Source of the DNA: Yaniella flava
GTDB lineage: Bacteria; Actinomycetota; Actinomycetes; Actinomycetales; Micrococcaceae
NCBI RefSeq assembly: GCF_039529295.1
Contig: NZ_BAAAMN010000028.1
Location: 1-64,000, forward strand
Direction of reading: 5' to 3'
DNA length: 64,000 nucleotides
Positions 52,388 to 60,168 of this stretch are shown piece by piece. A program made the position numbers and the translations under genes. Under the pieces are notes generated by a model that saw nothing but the letters and a program-made list of their open reading frames with translations, had not been told where the DNA came from and made no database searches. Position 1 is the first letter of the stretch, and the number at the start of each line of letters is the position of its first letter.

Positions 52388-52400
52388 ACTGGTGTCCCTA
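52388..52400 (+). promoter_or_regulatory. Shared umuD/umuC start-region motif, copy 1
   Basis: ACTGGTGTCCCTA lies just before umuD, 16 bases from the ATG; TATAGA upstream (about 52379-52384) could be the -10 box. A near-identical sequence follows the TATAAT before umuC. Confidence 0.45.
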
Positions 52401-52416
52401 CGAGAAGGAGTTCGCT

Positions 52417-52848
52417 ATGAAAGTCGAAGAGGTGTATCAATATGCACCAACGATGCAGCCCAGACGCCTCATCTCTGCCGGTGTTGGTCGGGTGCCTGCT
52501 GGCTTTCCTTCACCGTCCCAGGATTACTCTGACACCAAGATTGATCTGAACCAGATGTTGATCAAAGACGAACTTTCCACATTCGTTGTTCGAGTCTCTG
52601 GTGACTCGATGGAAGACGCCGGCATTTTTGATGGTGACGAGCTGATCGTAGATCGGTCGATTGAGCCGCATGACGGCCATGTAGTCATCGCAGTGGTGGA
52701 CGGTGAGATGACCGTAAAGCGCCTCCGGGTGACAGACACTGGGGTCGTGCTCCAGGCGGAGAACGCGCAATATCCTGACGTCACGGTGCCAGAGCTATCT
52801 GACCTGGTGGTTTGGGGTGTGGCGACTCGGTGCCTGCACCGCTTGTGA
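52417..52848 (+). CDS. umuD: UmuD-like S24 peptidase (LexA/UmuD family)
   Basis: A 143-residue self-cleaving peptidase that in other systems is processed on RecA filaments and then assists the UmuC polymerase. Cleavage site Ala28-Gly29 (VPAGFPSP), catalytic Ser64 in SGDSMEDAGIFDGD and Lys101 in MTVKRL are all present. No N-terminal HTH, so it is UmuD rather than LexA. AAGGAG precedes ATG 52417. It forms a plus-strand pair with the polymerase gene 70 bases downstream. Confidence 0.9.
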   Translation: MKVEEVYQYAPTMQPRRLISAGVGRVPAGFPSPSQDYSDTKIDLNQMLIKDELSTFVVRVSGDSMEDAGIFDGDELIVDRSIEPHDGHVVIAVVDGEMTVKRLRVTDTGVVLQAENAQYPDVTVPELSDLVVWGVATRCLHRL

Positions 52849-52880
52849 GGCCGACGCTTAGCGTGTCCGCTGCATCAGGC

Positions 52881-52900
52881 TATAATCTGGTGTCCCCTAT
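52881..52900 (+). promoter_or_regulatory. umuC promoter with shared motif, copy 2
   Basis: Perfect TATAAT at 52881-52886 immediately followed by CTGGTGTCCCCTAT (52887-52900), then GGAGG six bases before the umuC ATG. A third copy of the motif lies at 63475-63488. A degenerate box, GTGTCCGC, is at 52863-52870. Confidence 0.6.
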
Positions 52901-52918
52901 ACAGTCGCTGGAGGCGCC

Positions 52919-54283
52919 ATGCAGGTCCAAGAAATATCCGCTGTAACCAGCAACTCCAATGACCTGGCTGCTGACCAAAAATCTGTCCCACCCACACGCA
53001 GAGCCGACAGCCAAACGTATGTTGCCTTGGTTGATGTGAATTCGTTTTTCGTCTCAGCAGAGCGTGTATTTGATCCAACCCTGGCAGACCGTCCGGTAGT
53101 CGTACTGTCCAATAACGACGGCTGCTGTGTTGCGCTGTCACCCGAGGCAAAAGCATTGGGGATTGAGATGGGTACGCCGTGGTTCAAGATATCTGCGGGG
53201 GCTGATCAAGTCGGCTTGGTAGCAAAATCCTCAAACTATGAACTCTACGGCTCGATGTCTGAAAAAGTGATGGGTATCCTCGCGCGATTCTCAGCGTGGA
53301 TCGAGGTGTATTCCATCGATGAGGCATTTTTGGGCATCCGCGGCACCCTTGATGAGGTCCAGGTGCTGGGCAGACAGATGAAGGATGAAGTTCTGCGGTT
53401 AACCGGTCTGCCAGTCTGCGTGGGGATTGCGAAGACCAAAACTTTAGCGAAACTTGCGAATCAGACGGCGAAAAAGGTACCGGAGCTGGCTGGCGTATGT
53501 GTCTGGGATCGAGTTCCTGAGCTGACACGTGAACGACTCTTACGCAGGCTGCCGGTCATCGAGGTGTGGGGTATCGGCGTCAGGACGACGAAGAAGCTTA
53601 ATGCCATGGGTATCATGACCGTCAAAGACTTTGTTGATGCCGACCCGGTGGCTATACGCGAGAAATTCTCCATCGTGCAAATGCGAACTTTATTGGAACT
53701 CCGAGGCACCCCCTGTATTGAGATGGTGTACGAAGAAGACCCCAAAGAGCAGCTGATCTTCTCACGCAGCTTCTCCCAGCCGGTGACCACCAAAGACGAG
53801 ATGGAGCAAGTGCTGGGCATCTATGCGCAACGGGCATCGGGTCGGCTGCATCGTCACGGTCGCGAAGCCAAAGTGCTGACTGCCTGGGCGATGACCAGCG
53901 ATTTCAATGATTATCAGTCCCATCAACCGGCGGCCACTGTCTCATTGCCGGGATACTCTGCTGACCCTGTGATGTTGACCAAAGCTGCCAAATCGCTGTT
54001 ACCAAAGATCGTTGACGGCATCCGGTATGCGCGTGCCGGCGTCATGGTGACCGATCTCCGGGATGCAGGTCCACACCAGATGTTTGATGAATTCGTCTCG
54101 GCGCACGAAATGGCTGATGTCGGTGAACTCATCGAGACGATCCGACACGAGCAGGGCGCTTCGTCAATTGGTCTGGGTCGGGCAGGGTTGCAGCGCGGTC
54201 CGGCATGGCAGATGAAGCGCGAGATGATGTCACCGCGGTACACAACGCACTGGGATGAGCTGTTGGAAGTGAAGGCGAACTAA
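52919..54283 (+). CDS. umuC: Y-family translesion DNA polymerase UmuC/DinB
   Basis: A 454-residue error-prone polymerase. Palm motifs: ALVDVNSFFVSAERVF (about 36-51, first catalytic Asp) and YSIDEAFLGI (about 136, Asp-Glu pair); helix-hairpin-helix IEVWGIGVRTTKKLNAMGI; little-finger domain follows. Length and its own umuD neighbour favour UmuC. Its stop overlaps the convergent neighbour's stop by three bases. Carriage of umuDC by mobile elements is known and can raise mutation rate or bypass damage after transfer. Confidence 0.93.
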   Translation: MQVQEISAVTSNSNDLAADQKSVPPTRRADSQTYVALVDVNSFFVSAERVFDPTLADRPVVVLSNNDGCCVALSPEAKALGIEMGTPWFKISAGADQVGLVAKSSNYELYGSMSEKVMGILARFSAWIEVYSIDEAFLGIRGTLDEVQVLGRQMKDEVLRLTGLPVCVGIAKTKTLAKLANQTAKKVPELAGVCVWDRVPELTRERLLRRLPVIEVWGIGVRTTKKLNAMGIMTVKDFVDADPVAIREKFSIVQMRTLLELRGTPCIEMVYEEDPKEQLIFSRSFSQPVTTKDEMEQVLGIYAQRASGRLHRHGREAKVLTAWAMTSDFNDYQSHQPAATVSLPGYSADPVMLTKAAKSLLPKIVDGIRYARAGVMVTDLRDAGPHQMFDEFVSAHEMADVGELIETIRHEQGASSIGLGRAGLQRGPAWQMKREMMSPRYTTHWDELLEVKAN

Positions 54284-54723
54284 GGGCTCGGCATCCACTG
54301 GCGGATGTCTTGGACATCGTCAATTCTGGTCTGCGACGTCCCGGTTCGTGCCGCTTCAACAGTGACCTCTAAATGCTTGTAGGTCATCGGTCTAACTGGG
54401 ACATGTGCTGCCAGTCCGCTGATCAGCTTTTGAACGATCTGCTCTAGTTCACCGTGTGTGGACCCAACGATCACCACAGCCTGACTCCCCCGAAAGGGCA
54501 CAAGGTGGTCCAGACGATCTATCGGAAGTCGTTGGTAAGCGTCACCGAGAATTCGCCGAAACCTTGAACGTGTTCGCTCAAACGGGTACTGCATCTCCAA
54601 TGCTCGATACATCGCGTGCGGCTGGCCTGCATCGAAGTCGTCATGACCTCGGTACGACACAACGTAGTGCGGATGTGGGGCGTGCAGTATCAGCTGGTCA
54701 AGCGGTGGGTGTTTCAGGCTCAT
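54280..54723 (-). CDS. Hypothetical protein
   Basis: A 147-residue soluble protein with no recognised motif; the middle (SQAVVIVGSTHGELEQIVQKL) could be a small alpha/beta fold. Its ATG overlaps the upstream stop by four bases. Last gene of the operon that begins at 55784. Confidence 0.6.
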   Translation of the reverse strand: MSLKHPPLDQLILHAPHPHYVVSYRGHDDFDAGQPHAMYRALEMQYPFERTRSRFRRILGDAYQRLPIDRLDHLVPFRGSQAVVIVGSTHGELEQIVQKLISGLAAHVPVRPMTYKHLEVTVEAARTGTSQTRIDDVQDIRQWMPSP

Positions 54724-55037
54724 TTTCGTCCTCCGGTCTTCGTTCCGACTGGCTCGACGTATTTGACCGGGCCAGTCCAGCCGCTACCCTCCAGGGCGGT
54801 GACCATACCGACAGTCCAGCTGGCATTATATGGGGTGGGTGGGCAGTCCACCGCGGTGCCTATCGCAACGTCAAACATACAGCCATATGTCAGCTCGATG
54901 GTGCGAGTGATGCCATTTCGTCCAAGCACATTGAGCAGCACGGTGATGGGCCGATCCTGTTGGTGCGCTGGCTGGTCCCAGAGGGCTTCGAGCTCTTCGA
55001 TGCTGGGTATGGTGCTGGTCAGATCAAGGGTTGTCAC
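54720..55037 (-). CDS. Hypothetical protein
   Basis: About 105 residues beginning at GTG 55037 (VTTLDLTSTIPSIEELEAL); an open frame upstream to 55262 overlaps the previous gene and is ignored. GAGAG lies a few bases before the GTG. No domain recognised. Overlaps the upstream gene by 14 bases. Confidence 0.55.
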   Translation of the reverse strand: MTTLDLTSTIPSIEELEALWDQPAHQQDRPITVLLNVLGRNGITRTIELTYGCMFDVAIGTAVDCPPTPYNASWTVGMVTALEGSGWTGPVKYVEPVGTKTGGRK

Positions 55038-55392
55038 GGTATTTCTCTCGGTCAACGGTGCGCCTGGTCGCACAGGGATATTCTTGGTCGCATTCGGTGC
55101 AATAAAACTCTTCGCCCTCGGTTCCGCAATCGCAGATTGGGTCGGGCAGATCGCTATAGGTTCTGCCACAGACATCGCACTCAGTCGAGGCGTGGAGCAA
55201 TCCGATGCTGTGCAGGGTGGCCGCAGCGTCGGCTTGGGTGATGAAAGCGGGTCTGGCTTCAACCGCTAGCTCATGGGCACGGTCGGCCTGGTGGCGATCA
55301 ATCCCCCATTCATCAAGGTATCGGTCGTCGAGTTCTGGCATGTCTTCGATGGCGCGTTCGGCCATCCATTGGGCAACGTCGTGGGTGATCAT
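55024..55392 (-). CDS. Zinc-binding hypothetical protein with YPC motif
   Basis: A 122-residue protein with a helical N-terminus and a Cys-rich C-terminus: TECDVCGRTY, PICDCG and YCTECDQEYPCATR. The final CxxC..EYPC motif links it to the genes at 30363 and 29664. Overlaps both neighbours by a few bases. Function unknown. Confidence 0.62.
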   Translation of the reverse strand: MITHDVAQWMAERAIEDMPELDDRYLDEWGIDRHQADRAHELAVEARPAFITQADAAATLHSIGLLHASTECDVCGRTYSDLPDPICDCGTEGEEFYCTECDQEYPCATRRTVDREKYRDNP

Positions 55393-55784
55393 GCAGTGCC
55401 TCTCATGTTGGAATGTAGACTTTCAGCGATTCGCTCTAGTGCCACAGCTGTACGAACTTCGGGACTTGGGTTATCCAGCGGGGCGTTGGCCACCGCGTCT
55501 TCGTAGCGCTGATCATTGATGTGGTCAGCCCGGTCACGCAGCCAAGCAGCTTCACCGTTGTCGCCGATACTTTGAGTCCACCGATCATCTTTGGGTGGCG
55601 GGACAACACTGTGGTGCTCCAAGGATGTGGCTGCATCGGTCAGCGTCTTAGTCGCCGTGTCGATCTCATGAAGGTTGATGATCCTGATGAAGCCGCGGTG
55701 ATGGTGAGCAGCGTCGCCGCCGTGGGTTGCAGCCATAGCTGTAGCGTATTGTTCGGCGAGGATGCTGATATTGCTTTGGGACAT
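55389..55784 (-). CDS. Hypothetical protein
   Basis: A 131-residue helical protein starting MSQSNISILAEQY, with GGAGG six bases upstream of ATG 55784. A frame continues upstream through the promoter box and is not used. First gene of a four-gene coupled operon. No family recognised. Confidence 0.62.
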   Translation of the reverse strand: MSQSNISILAEQYATAMAATHGGDAAHHHRGFIRIINLHEIDTATKTLTDAATSLEHHSVVPPPKDDRWTQSIGDNGEAAWLRDRADHINDQRYEDAVANAPLDNPSPEVRTAVALERIAESLHSNMRGTA

Positions 55785-55826
55785 AGGGGCCTCCATAGGG
55801 TTGTGGCTAATGCTCTTATCTCTACG

Positions 55827-55834
55827 GTGTCCGG
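55827..55834 (-). promoter_or_regulatory. CCGGACAC box, gene at 55784
   Basis: 42 bases before ATG 55784; tenth base downstream is A. Confidence 0.62.
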
Positions 55835-55846
55835 CGCGGATTTTCC

Positions 55847-55934
55847 CTATTCCCGAAAAGCGTTGGTGAAGCTCTTCCGAGCAGAAGTCAGCCATCGCGG
55901 CGTTGACCAGCACGCATCCATCCAGACTCTCTCA
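55847..55934 (-). pseudogene. Possible gene 3' fragment beside second IS element
   Basis: A frame open from the IS end down to TAG 55847 ends SFTNAFRE. It may be the tail of a gene cut by the insertion; the matching 5' part on the other side (57785-57843) is not clear, so this is tentative. Confidence 0.25.
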
Positions 55935-55993
55935 ACCTCACCACGCGAGGAATCCCCCTCCTTTAGGTTGGGGAGGAATCGCGTGACATAACG

Positions 55994-56419
55994 CTATGAA
56001 GGGCGCTGCTGATTGCTGATGTATTGCTTCACAATGTCTAGGGGTGCGCCGCCGGCGGAGGCCGCGAAGTAGGACGGGGACCACAGGTTCTTGCCCCATA
56101 GCAAGTCGGCGAGTTGGTTGGGGTGGTCACGGCGGATGATTCGTGAGCTGACACCCTTTAGTGAATTCACCAGATCAGAGAGTCGTACTGCTGGCGGGTA
56201 TTGGACTAGCAGGTGGACGTGATCAGCTTCGCCATTGAATTCCGACAGTGTGGCGCCGAAGTCTTCGCACACACTTTCCATAGACTGCTGACAGGTGGTA
56301 AGCACAGCATCAGTGAAGACTGCTTTACGGTATTTTGTGACAAAGACCAAGTGCGCATGAAGATGGTGCACAACATGGCGTCCCCTGCGAACATTAGGAT
56401 CATATTTCCAGCGTGGCAT
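55994..56419 (-). CDS. tnpA: TnpA Y1 transposase, second IS element
   Basis: A 141-residue IS200-type HUH transposase: HHLHAHLVFVTKYRKAVF, EADHVHLLVQYPP (HxH) and catalytic Tyr in VKQYISNQ. ATG 56419 is used (MPRWKYDPN). Apparently intact. Confidence 0.92.
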   Translation of the reverse strand: MPRWKYDPNVRRGRHVVHHLHAHLVFVTKYRKAVFTDAVLTTCQQSMESVCEDFGATLSEFNGEADHVHLLVQYPPAVRLSDLVNSLKGVSSRIIRRDHPNQLADLLWGKNLWSPSYFAASAGGAPLDIVKQYISNQQRPS

Positions 56420-56457
56420 ACTCTCAATGATACAGACCAAGTGATAGAATTGCAGGT

Positions 56458-57669
56458 ATGCAGCACACCACGATCCGCCTGAGACTGATGCCAGACACCG
56501 CGTCTGGTCAGTTGCTGCGCAAAACCTTAGAAGTCTGCAATGCTGAGGCGAATCGGATCAGTCAGGTGGCTCATGAGCGGAATATCCGCAACCAGTTTGA
56601 TTTACAAAAAGTGGTTTATGGCGAAGCGAAAGCTGCTATCGGCGCCGCTCAACCAGTATGCCTGACAGTGTCGAAGGTCCACGGTGCTATCGCAGCCCAC
56701 AAAGCGAATATCCGCAATGGCAACCGCGGGAAGAAGGGTTCAGCTCGGCGAGCCAAGGCCGAAGCCACGGTCATCCAGTTCCGCCCGGATGCCTCCCAAC
56801 CCTATGATCAGCGCACCCTATCGCTGCGCATCGATGACAAAATCGCCAGCATCTGGGTCACCGATACCGGTGCTGGGAAGCCTGGCCGACTGAAAATCCC
56901 ATTCACCTGCTGGGATCGCCATGCCGACCAGCTGCGTGAAGCCGCAAAAATCTTAGAAACCGACCTCGTACGACATCACCACGGCTGGTATCTGCACGTC
57001 ACCATCGCCACACCAAAACCACAGACCTCCCTACCAGTCACCACCACCCCATCAGACTGGCTCGGCATTGATATGGGGTTAGAAAATCTTGCCTACGATT
57101 CTGATAACCACAGTTTCACCGGCAAAACCGTAGATGCCACCAGAACACGGCGCCTACACAACCGCACCTGGGCACAACAATTACTGTCCCAGCCAAATAA
57201 CCGTACCGCTCACCGACTGTTGAAGTCCTGGAGTGGACGTGAACGACGGTTCGCCACCGACACCAACCACCGCATTTCCAAGAGCATCGTGCAATTGGCT
57301 TATCGCACCAACCGCGGCATCGCCCTCGAAACCCTCGATGGTATCCGCGACCGGGCACGGCACCGCAAGCCACAGCGAACACGATTCCACTCTTGGGCAT
57401 TCCGGCAACTTGGTGAGTTCATCGTCTACAAAGCAGCGCAACTGGGTGTACCGGTCGTTTTTGTCAACCCCGCCTACACGTCCCAAACCTGCCACCAATG
57501 CGGCAACCGGGACAAAAAGGCACGCACCACCCAAGCACTCTACAAGTGCTCCAATGCATCCTGTGCCTACGCTGGGCACGCCGACCACAATGCTGCCATC
57601 AACATCCAACACCTCGCCCCCGAGGCATGGCAGCACCAACAAACTCAGGCCGTCAGTCACGCGGCTTAA
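56458..57669 (+). CDS. tnpB: TnpB RNA-guided nuclease, second IS element
   Basis: 403 residues with RuvC-like motifs WLGIDMGLENLAYD (Asp), ALETLDGIRDRAR (Glu), HADHNAAINI (Asp), and a zinc finger CHQCGNRDKKA...CSNASC. Starts 38 bases from the divergent tnpA. The residue set looks complete; the guide would come from DNA to the right of about 57790. Confidence 0.92.
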   Translation: MQHTTIRLRLMPDTASGQLLRKTLEVCNAEANRISQVAHERNIRNQFDLQKVVYGEAKAAIGAAQPVCLTVSKVHGAIAAHKANIRNGNRGKKGSARRAKAEATVIQFRPDASQPYDQRTLSLRIDDKIASIWVTDTGAGKPGRLKIPFTCWDRHADQLREAAKILETDLVRHHHGWYLHVTIATPKPQTSLPVTTTPSDWLGIDMGLENLAYDSDNHSFTGKTVDATRTRRLHNRTWAQQLLSQPNNRTAHRLLKSWSGRERRFATDTNHRISKSIVQLAYRTNRGIALETLDGIRDRARHRKPQRTRFHSWAFRQLGEFIVYKAAQLGVPVVFVNPAYTSQTCHQCGNRDKKARTTQALYKCSNASCAYAGHADHNAAINIQHLAPEAWQHQQTQAVSHAA

Positions 57670-57843
57670 GCAGCCTGACGCTATGACCTCGACCGTGGAC
57701 CACCACAACCGCAGGCAGTCAGAGCGGCAGATACGCACACCGTTATCAGTGCAGTATCAAGCCTGGTCCTTCAGGGCCAGGTAGTTGACAAGCCCGTATC
57801 CACCAGGCACAGGACTTCTAGAATGCGACAATCCAAGCCATCG

Positions 57844-58077
57844 TTAGGAACGGTCGCCTGGCGACTCGACGGTTACGGTGGCTGGTTTCCAAGCAATGAT
57901 TTGGTCCGCTGCGATATCGGTCCACTGCATCCCCGTATCAGTTACGCCCATCCATGTCCCAGAGCTGGTCAGCATGGCTGCTGGCAAGGTGACATCTCCC
58001 TCTTCGTCGGTTTCGATGACCAAATCACCGATGACGGTGCCGTACGGGAGTTTTTTGGGTGGGATTCTCTGACTCAT
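57844..58077 (-). CDS. Hypothetical protein, predicted leaderless gene
   Basis: A 77-residue, beta-rich protein starting MSQRIPPKKLPYG. ATG 58077 lies 9 bases after a CCGGACAC box and no clear Shine-Dalgarno site is present. No family recognised. Confidence 0.6.
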   Translation of the reverse strand: MSQRIPPKKLPYGTVIGDLVIETDEEGDVTLPAAMLTSSGTWMGVTDTGMQWTDIAADQIIAWKPATVTVESPGDRS

Positions 58078-58086
58078 GGTTTCACC

Positions 58087-58094
58087 GTGTCCGG
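58087..58094 (-). promoter_or_regulatory. CCGGACAC box, gene at 58077
   Basis: Nine bases before ATG 58077, two bases after the stop of the clamp-like gene. Confidence 0.65.
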
Positions 58095-58096
58095 TC

Positions 58097-58822
58097 TCAG
58101 AATTGCACTGCTTTGAAAAGGTCAACACCGGGGTTCACCATCGGTTTGATAAGGGGCATGAACAAGCCCTGTGCCCAAACCTCACCCTGGGAAATCCAGT
58201 GCACCGCGACTGCCTTGCGTTTTGCATCAAAGGCCAGTGATAGCGATTGATTCTTTCGCGTGGCTCGGGTGTCACTCACCGTGGTGAGCGCTTTGAAATG
58301 CATCGGGTCATAGACGTTCAGGACTGATTCTGGCGCTTTGTCGAAGTCGAAGGCGGTCAACAGTCGGTCAACATCCGGGAATCGCTGATCGGTGATGAGG
58401 TCATAGGTTATGGAGGAATCATCGTCGCTATTGTTCAGCTCTCCCACCGTGATGCTGTCTTCGGTGCATACCAGCTCGGCTATTGGTAGCGGCTCGTCTT
58501 TGATTTTGGCGGTGTCACGTAATGCGAGTTCGATTTCTTTCAGATCTTCGGCACCAATGATGCCAAATGACTGATCGGGAATCTCATCGCTGATGTCATC
58601 TCCGAAGGTGACTGCGGTGTCTGCGCTGATGTTGACCTGCATCATCTTTGCGGTGTCTGTGGCCTCCAGCACCAGTGTGCCGCGCCGTGCCACAAGGTGT
58701 GCGCCGTCCAGCGGTAGATGGTTGGCGTTTTTCGGTAGAGTCTTCGGCGCAAAGTGCATGATGTTTTTTACAGCATTATGCAGGTCGCGGATGGGTAATG
58801 TGATGGTTCTTGTCTCGGTCAT
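58097..58822 (-). CDS. Possible sliding-clamp (DnaN)-like protein
   Basis: A 241-residue soluble protein. HLPLDGAHLVARRGTLVLEATDTAKMMQVNI resembles the opening strands of a beta-clamp domain, and the end (VWAQGLFMPLIKP) recalls the terminal MP.R segment of DnaN. It is two-thirds the length of bacterial clamps, as in some phage versions. With a dnaE and a Y-family polymerase on the same element, a processivity factor makes sense, but similarity by eye is weak. ATG 58822 chosen over longer open frame. Confidence 0.4.
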   Translation of the reverse strand: MTETRTITLPIRDLHNAVKNIMHFAPKTLPKNANHLPLDGAHLVARRGTLVLEATDTAKMMQVNISADTAVTFGDDISDEIPDQSFGIIGAEDLKEIELALRDTAKIKDEPLPIAELVCTEDSITVGELNNSDDDSSITYDLITDQRFPDVDRLLTAFDFDKAPESVLNVYDPMHFKALTTVSDTRATRKNQSLSLAFDAKRKAVAVHWISQGEVWAQGLFMPLIKPMVNPGVDLFKAVQF

Positions 58823-58861
58823 TTTAGCTTCCGTTGCTGGGATTGTCTGGTCCCTTTGACA

Positions 58862-58869
58862 GTGTCCGG
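58862..58869 (-). promoter_or_regulatory. CCGGACAC box, clamp-like gene
   Basis: 39 bases before ATG 58822; tenth base downstream is G. Confidence 0.62.
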
Positions 58870-58881
58870 CATGACCTTCGC

Positions 58882-59289
58882 TTACAAGACAGAGGCCCCG
58901 CCAGTCTGTTGCAGCTCGGTGAACCACCTGGTGATCGGTGACAGCGTTGCTTCACGCATGTGCAAGATGGCTGCATTTCGGATGGTGGCGTCGCAGTGCT
59001 CAAACGTCTTGAAGCTGTCGGCTTTGAGCCAGATTTTGAGCTGATGTTTTTCCTGGCTGCTTATAGAGACACCGGACAAGAATTCAACATCTTTGTGTTG
59101 CTTCCACTGACCTATCACGGCAGGTATCGATAATGTGATCGAGGTTTCATCTGCCGGGTCAAATTCCAACATGTAGACCCTGCTATAAGTTGTCGCTGAG
59201 CCGTCTGGGTACTCGTTGTCGTATATCCCCCAGCTGTCGATGGTGTCGCCTAGCTCAAACGGTGTTTCAAGGATGGTAATAATCGAGAT
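58882..59289 (-). CDS. Hypothetical protein with no canonical start codon
   Basis: From ATG 59172 only 96 residues remain, yet the frame stays convincingly coding for 39 codons upstream (LETPFELGDTIDSWGIYD, then a TYSRVYMLEFD join). Between the previous in-frame TAA and this part I find no ATG, GTG or TTG. An AGGAG at 59295-59299 lies five bases before ATC 59289, which may serve as a rare start. About 135 residues; no family recognised, possibly beta-rich. Confidence 0.5.
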   Translation of the reverse strand: MSIITILETPFELGDTIDSWGIYDNEYPDGSATTYSRVYMLEFDPADETSITLSIPAVIGQWKQHKDVEFLSGVSISSQEKHQLKIWLKADSFKTFEHCDATIRNAAILHMREATLSPITRWFTELQQTGGASVL

Positions 59290-59322
59290 TTCGGCTCCTA
59301 CAGTGTTGGATTTGAACAGATT

Positions 59323-59721
59323 TTAAGCGAATGCTAGATCGCGACGATTCGTTGCCGTGACGCTCATCCACTGCGTCAACGTGTTGGAAAGTTCGGTGAG
59401 CACGTGACGCGGGATGGTGTCGGTGTCGATAGTGGTATCCATGGCTTTTGTGTGCTGCTCATCGGCGGTATTGACATTGGTTCGGTACGCCGCGGAGACG
59501 ACACCTCGGGCGACACGTCGTGGCTGGTGGATGGTGGAGGTTGAGATGGTGAGTTGGCTTTGGCCATCGTGCAGGCTGATGATCGTCAGCACGGTGAACT
59601 GGTCGATGTTGAGCTGTCGGATGTCAACGTCGATCTCATGTCGGAATTGGGTGTGTTCGGCAACCATCGAGGTGATCGCTCGGGCGAGGTTTCGCGTGAA
59701 TTCAGGAGGTTGTGTAGACAT
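59323..59721 (-). CDS. Hypothetical protein
   Basis: A 132-residue soluble protein starting MSTQPPEFTRN. ATG 59721 is preferred; the frame continues to 59769 through a terminator hairpin. No recognised domain. The next gene follows almost at once. Confidence 0.58.
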   Translation of the reverse strand: MSTQPPEFTRNLARAITSMVAEHTQFRHEIDVDIRQLNIDQFTVLTIISLHDGQSQLTISTSTIHQPRRVARGVVSAAYRTNVNTADEQHTKAMDTTIDTDTIPRHVLTELSNTLTQWMSVTATNRRDLAFA

Positions 59722-59761
59722 GGGTTTGAATGTTCTTTCATGAAAAAGTGTGGTGGCATGG

Positions 59762-59784
59762 CAAAACACCCGGTAAGCCGGGTT
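59762..59784 (-). terminator. Hairpin terminator after the 60084-59815 gene
   Basis: ACCCGG/CCGGGT inverted repeat (59768-59773 with 59778-59783) followed on the minus strand by GTTTTG. It lies just downstream of a CCGGACAC box. Confidence 0.6.
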
Positions 59785-59794
59785 TGCCTTTCAA

Positions 59795-59802
59795 GTGTCC
59801 GG
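59795..59802 (-). promoter_or_regulatory. CCGGACAC box, gene at 59721
   Basis: 73 bases before ATG 59721; tenth base downstream is A. A hairpin terminator lies between box and gene, as at 48688. Confidence 0.5.
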
Positions 59803-59814
59803 GGTGCCGACTGG

Positions 59815-60084
59815 CTACGGTGTCGGCTGCTGCGTGGCGTTCTTTCCGGCGACGTGTTGGTCGAGAACTTCTTGGATTGAAGCGAGATGGCGACCGTCTT
59901 CGCTATACACCGAGCTGGTCCAATGCCAGAAGCCATATTCACACTTGTAGTACGTCGCTGGCCCGAGGTTTCTGCCCTGTTCCCCGAGGAAATAGCGCTG
60001 GTTCCGGGCTTCGGTCATACTGTTATGGCGTTGTTTGCCGCACTTGCAGGTTTGGAGCGTTCTGGATTTTTGTTGCTTCGACAT
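59815..60084 (-). CDS. Zinc-binding-like hypothetical protein
   Basis: An 89-residue basic protein with LQTCKCGKQRHNS and YYKCEYGFWHW, a pattern seen in small phage zinc proteins. ATG 60084 used; a TTG at 60111 is also in frame. No function assigned. Confidence 0.6.
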   Translation of the reverse strand: MSKQQKSRTLQTCKCGKQRHNSMTEARNQRYFLGEQGRNLGPATYYKCEYGFWHWTSSVYSEDGRHLASIQEVLDQHVAGKNATQQPTP

Positions 60085-60135
60085 GGCAAAGCTGCCGCCT
60101 TTCACATTCAAGGAGTTCTTTTCTTCCCCTCAACG

Positions 60136-60143
60136 GTGTCCGG
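60136..60143 (-). promoter_or_regulatory. CCGGACAC box, gene at 60084
   Basis: 51 bases before ATG 60084 (24 before TTG 60111); tenth base downstream is G. Confidence 0.6.
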
Positions 60144-60168
60144 CGACAACCTTTAGGTGGTGCGGTGA

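Larger units (their letters stand above)
55935..57790 (+). mobile_element. Second IS200/IS605-type element, distinct lineage
   Basis: Divergent tnpA (minus) and tnpB (plus) bounded by a hairpin near 55937-55970 (CCCCCTCC..GGTTGGGGAGG) and another, CCTGGTCC..GGGCCAGG, near 57762-57782. The transposase and TnpB sequences differ strongly from those of the element at 50111. Ends are approximate. Confidence 0.65.

Noticed and set aside
52321..52416. Possible LexA (SOS) box before umuD
   Set aside because: No GAAC-N4-GTTC type sequence; only an isolated CGAAC is present.
52863..52870. GTGTCCGC, a near match to the promoter box
   Set aside because: One mismatch in the core and no gene starts in the matching orientation; kept only as a note.
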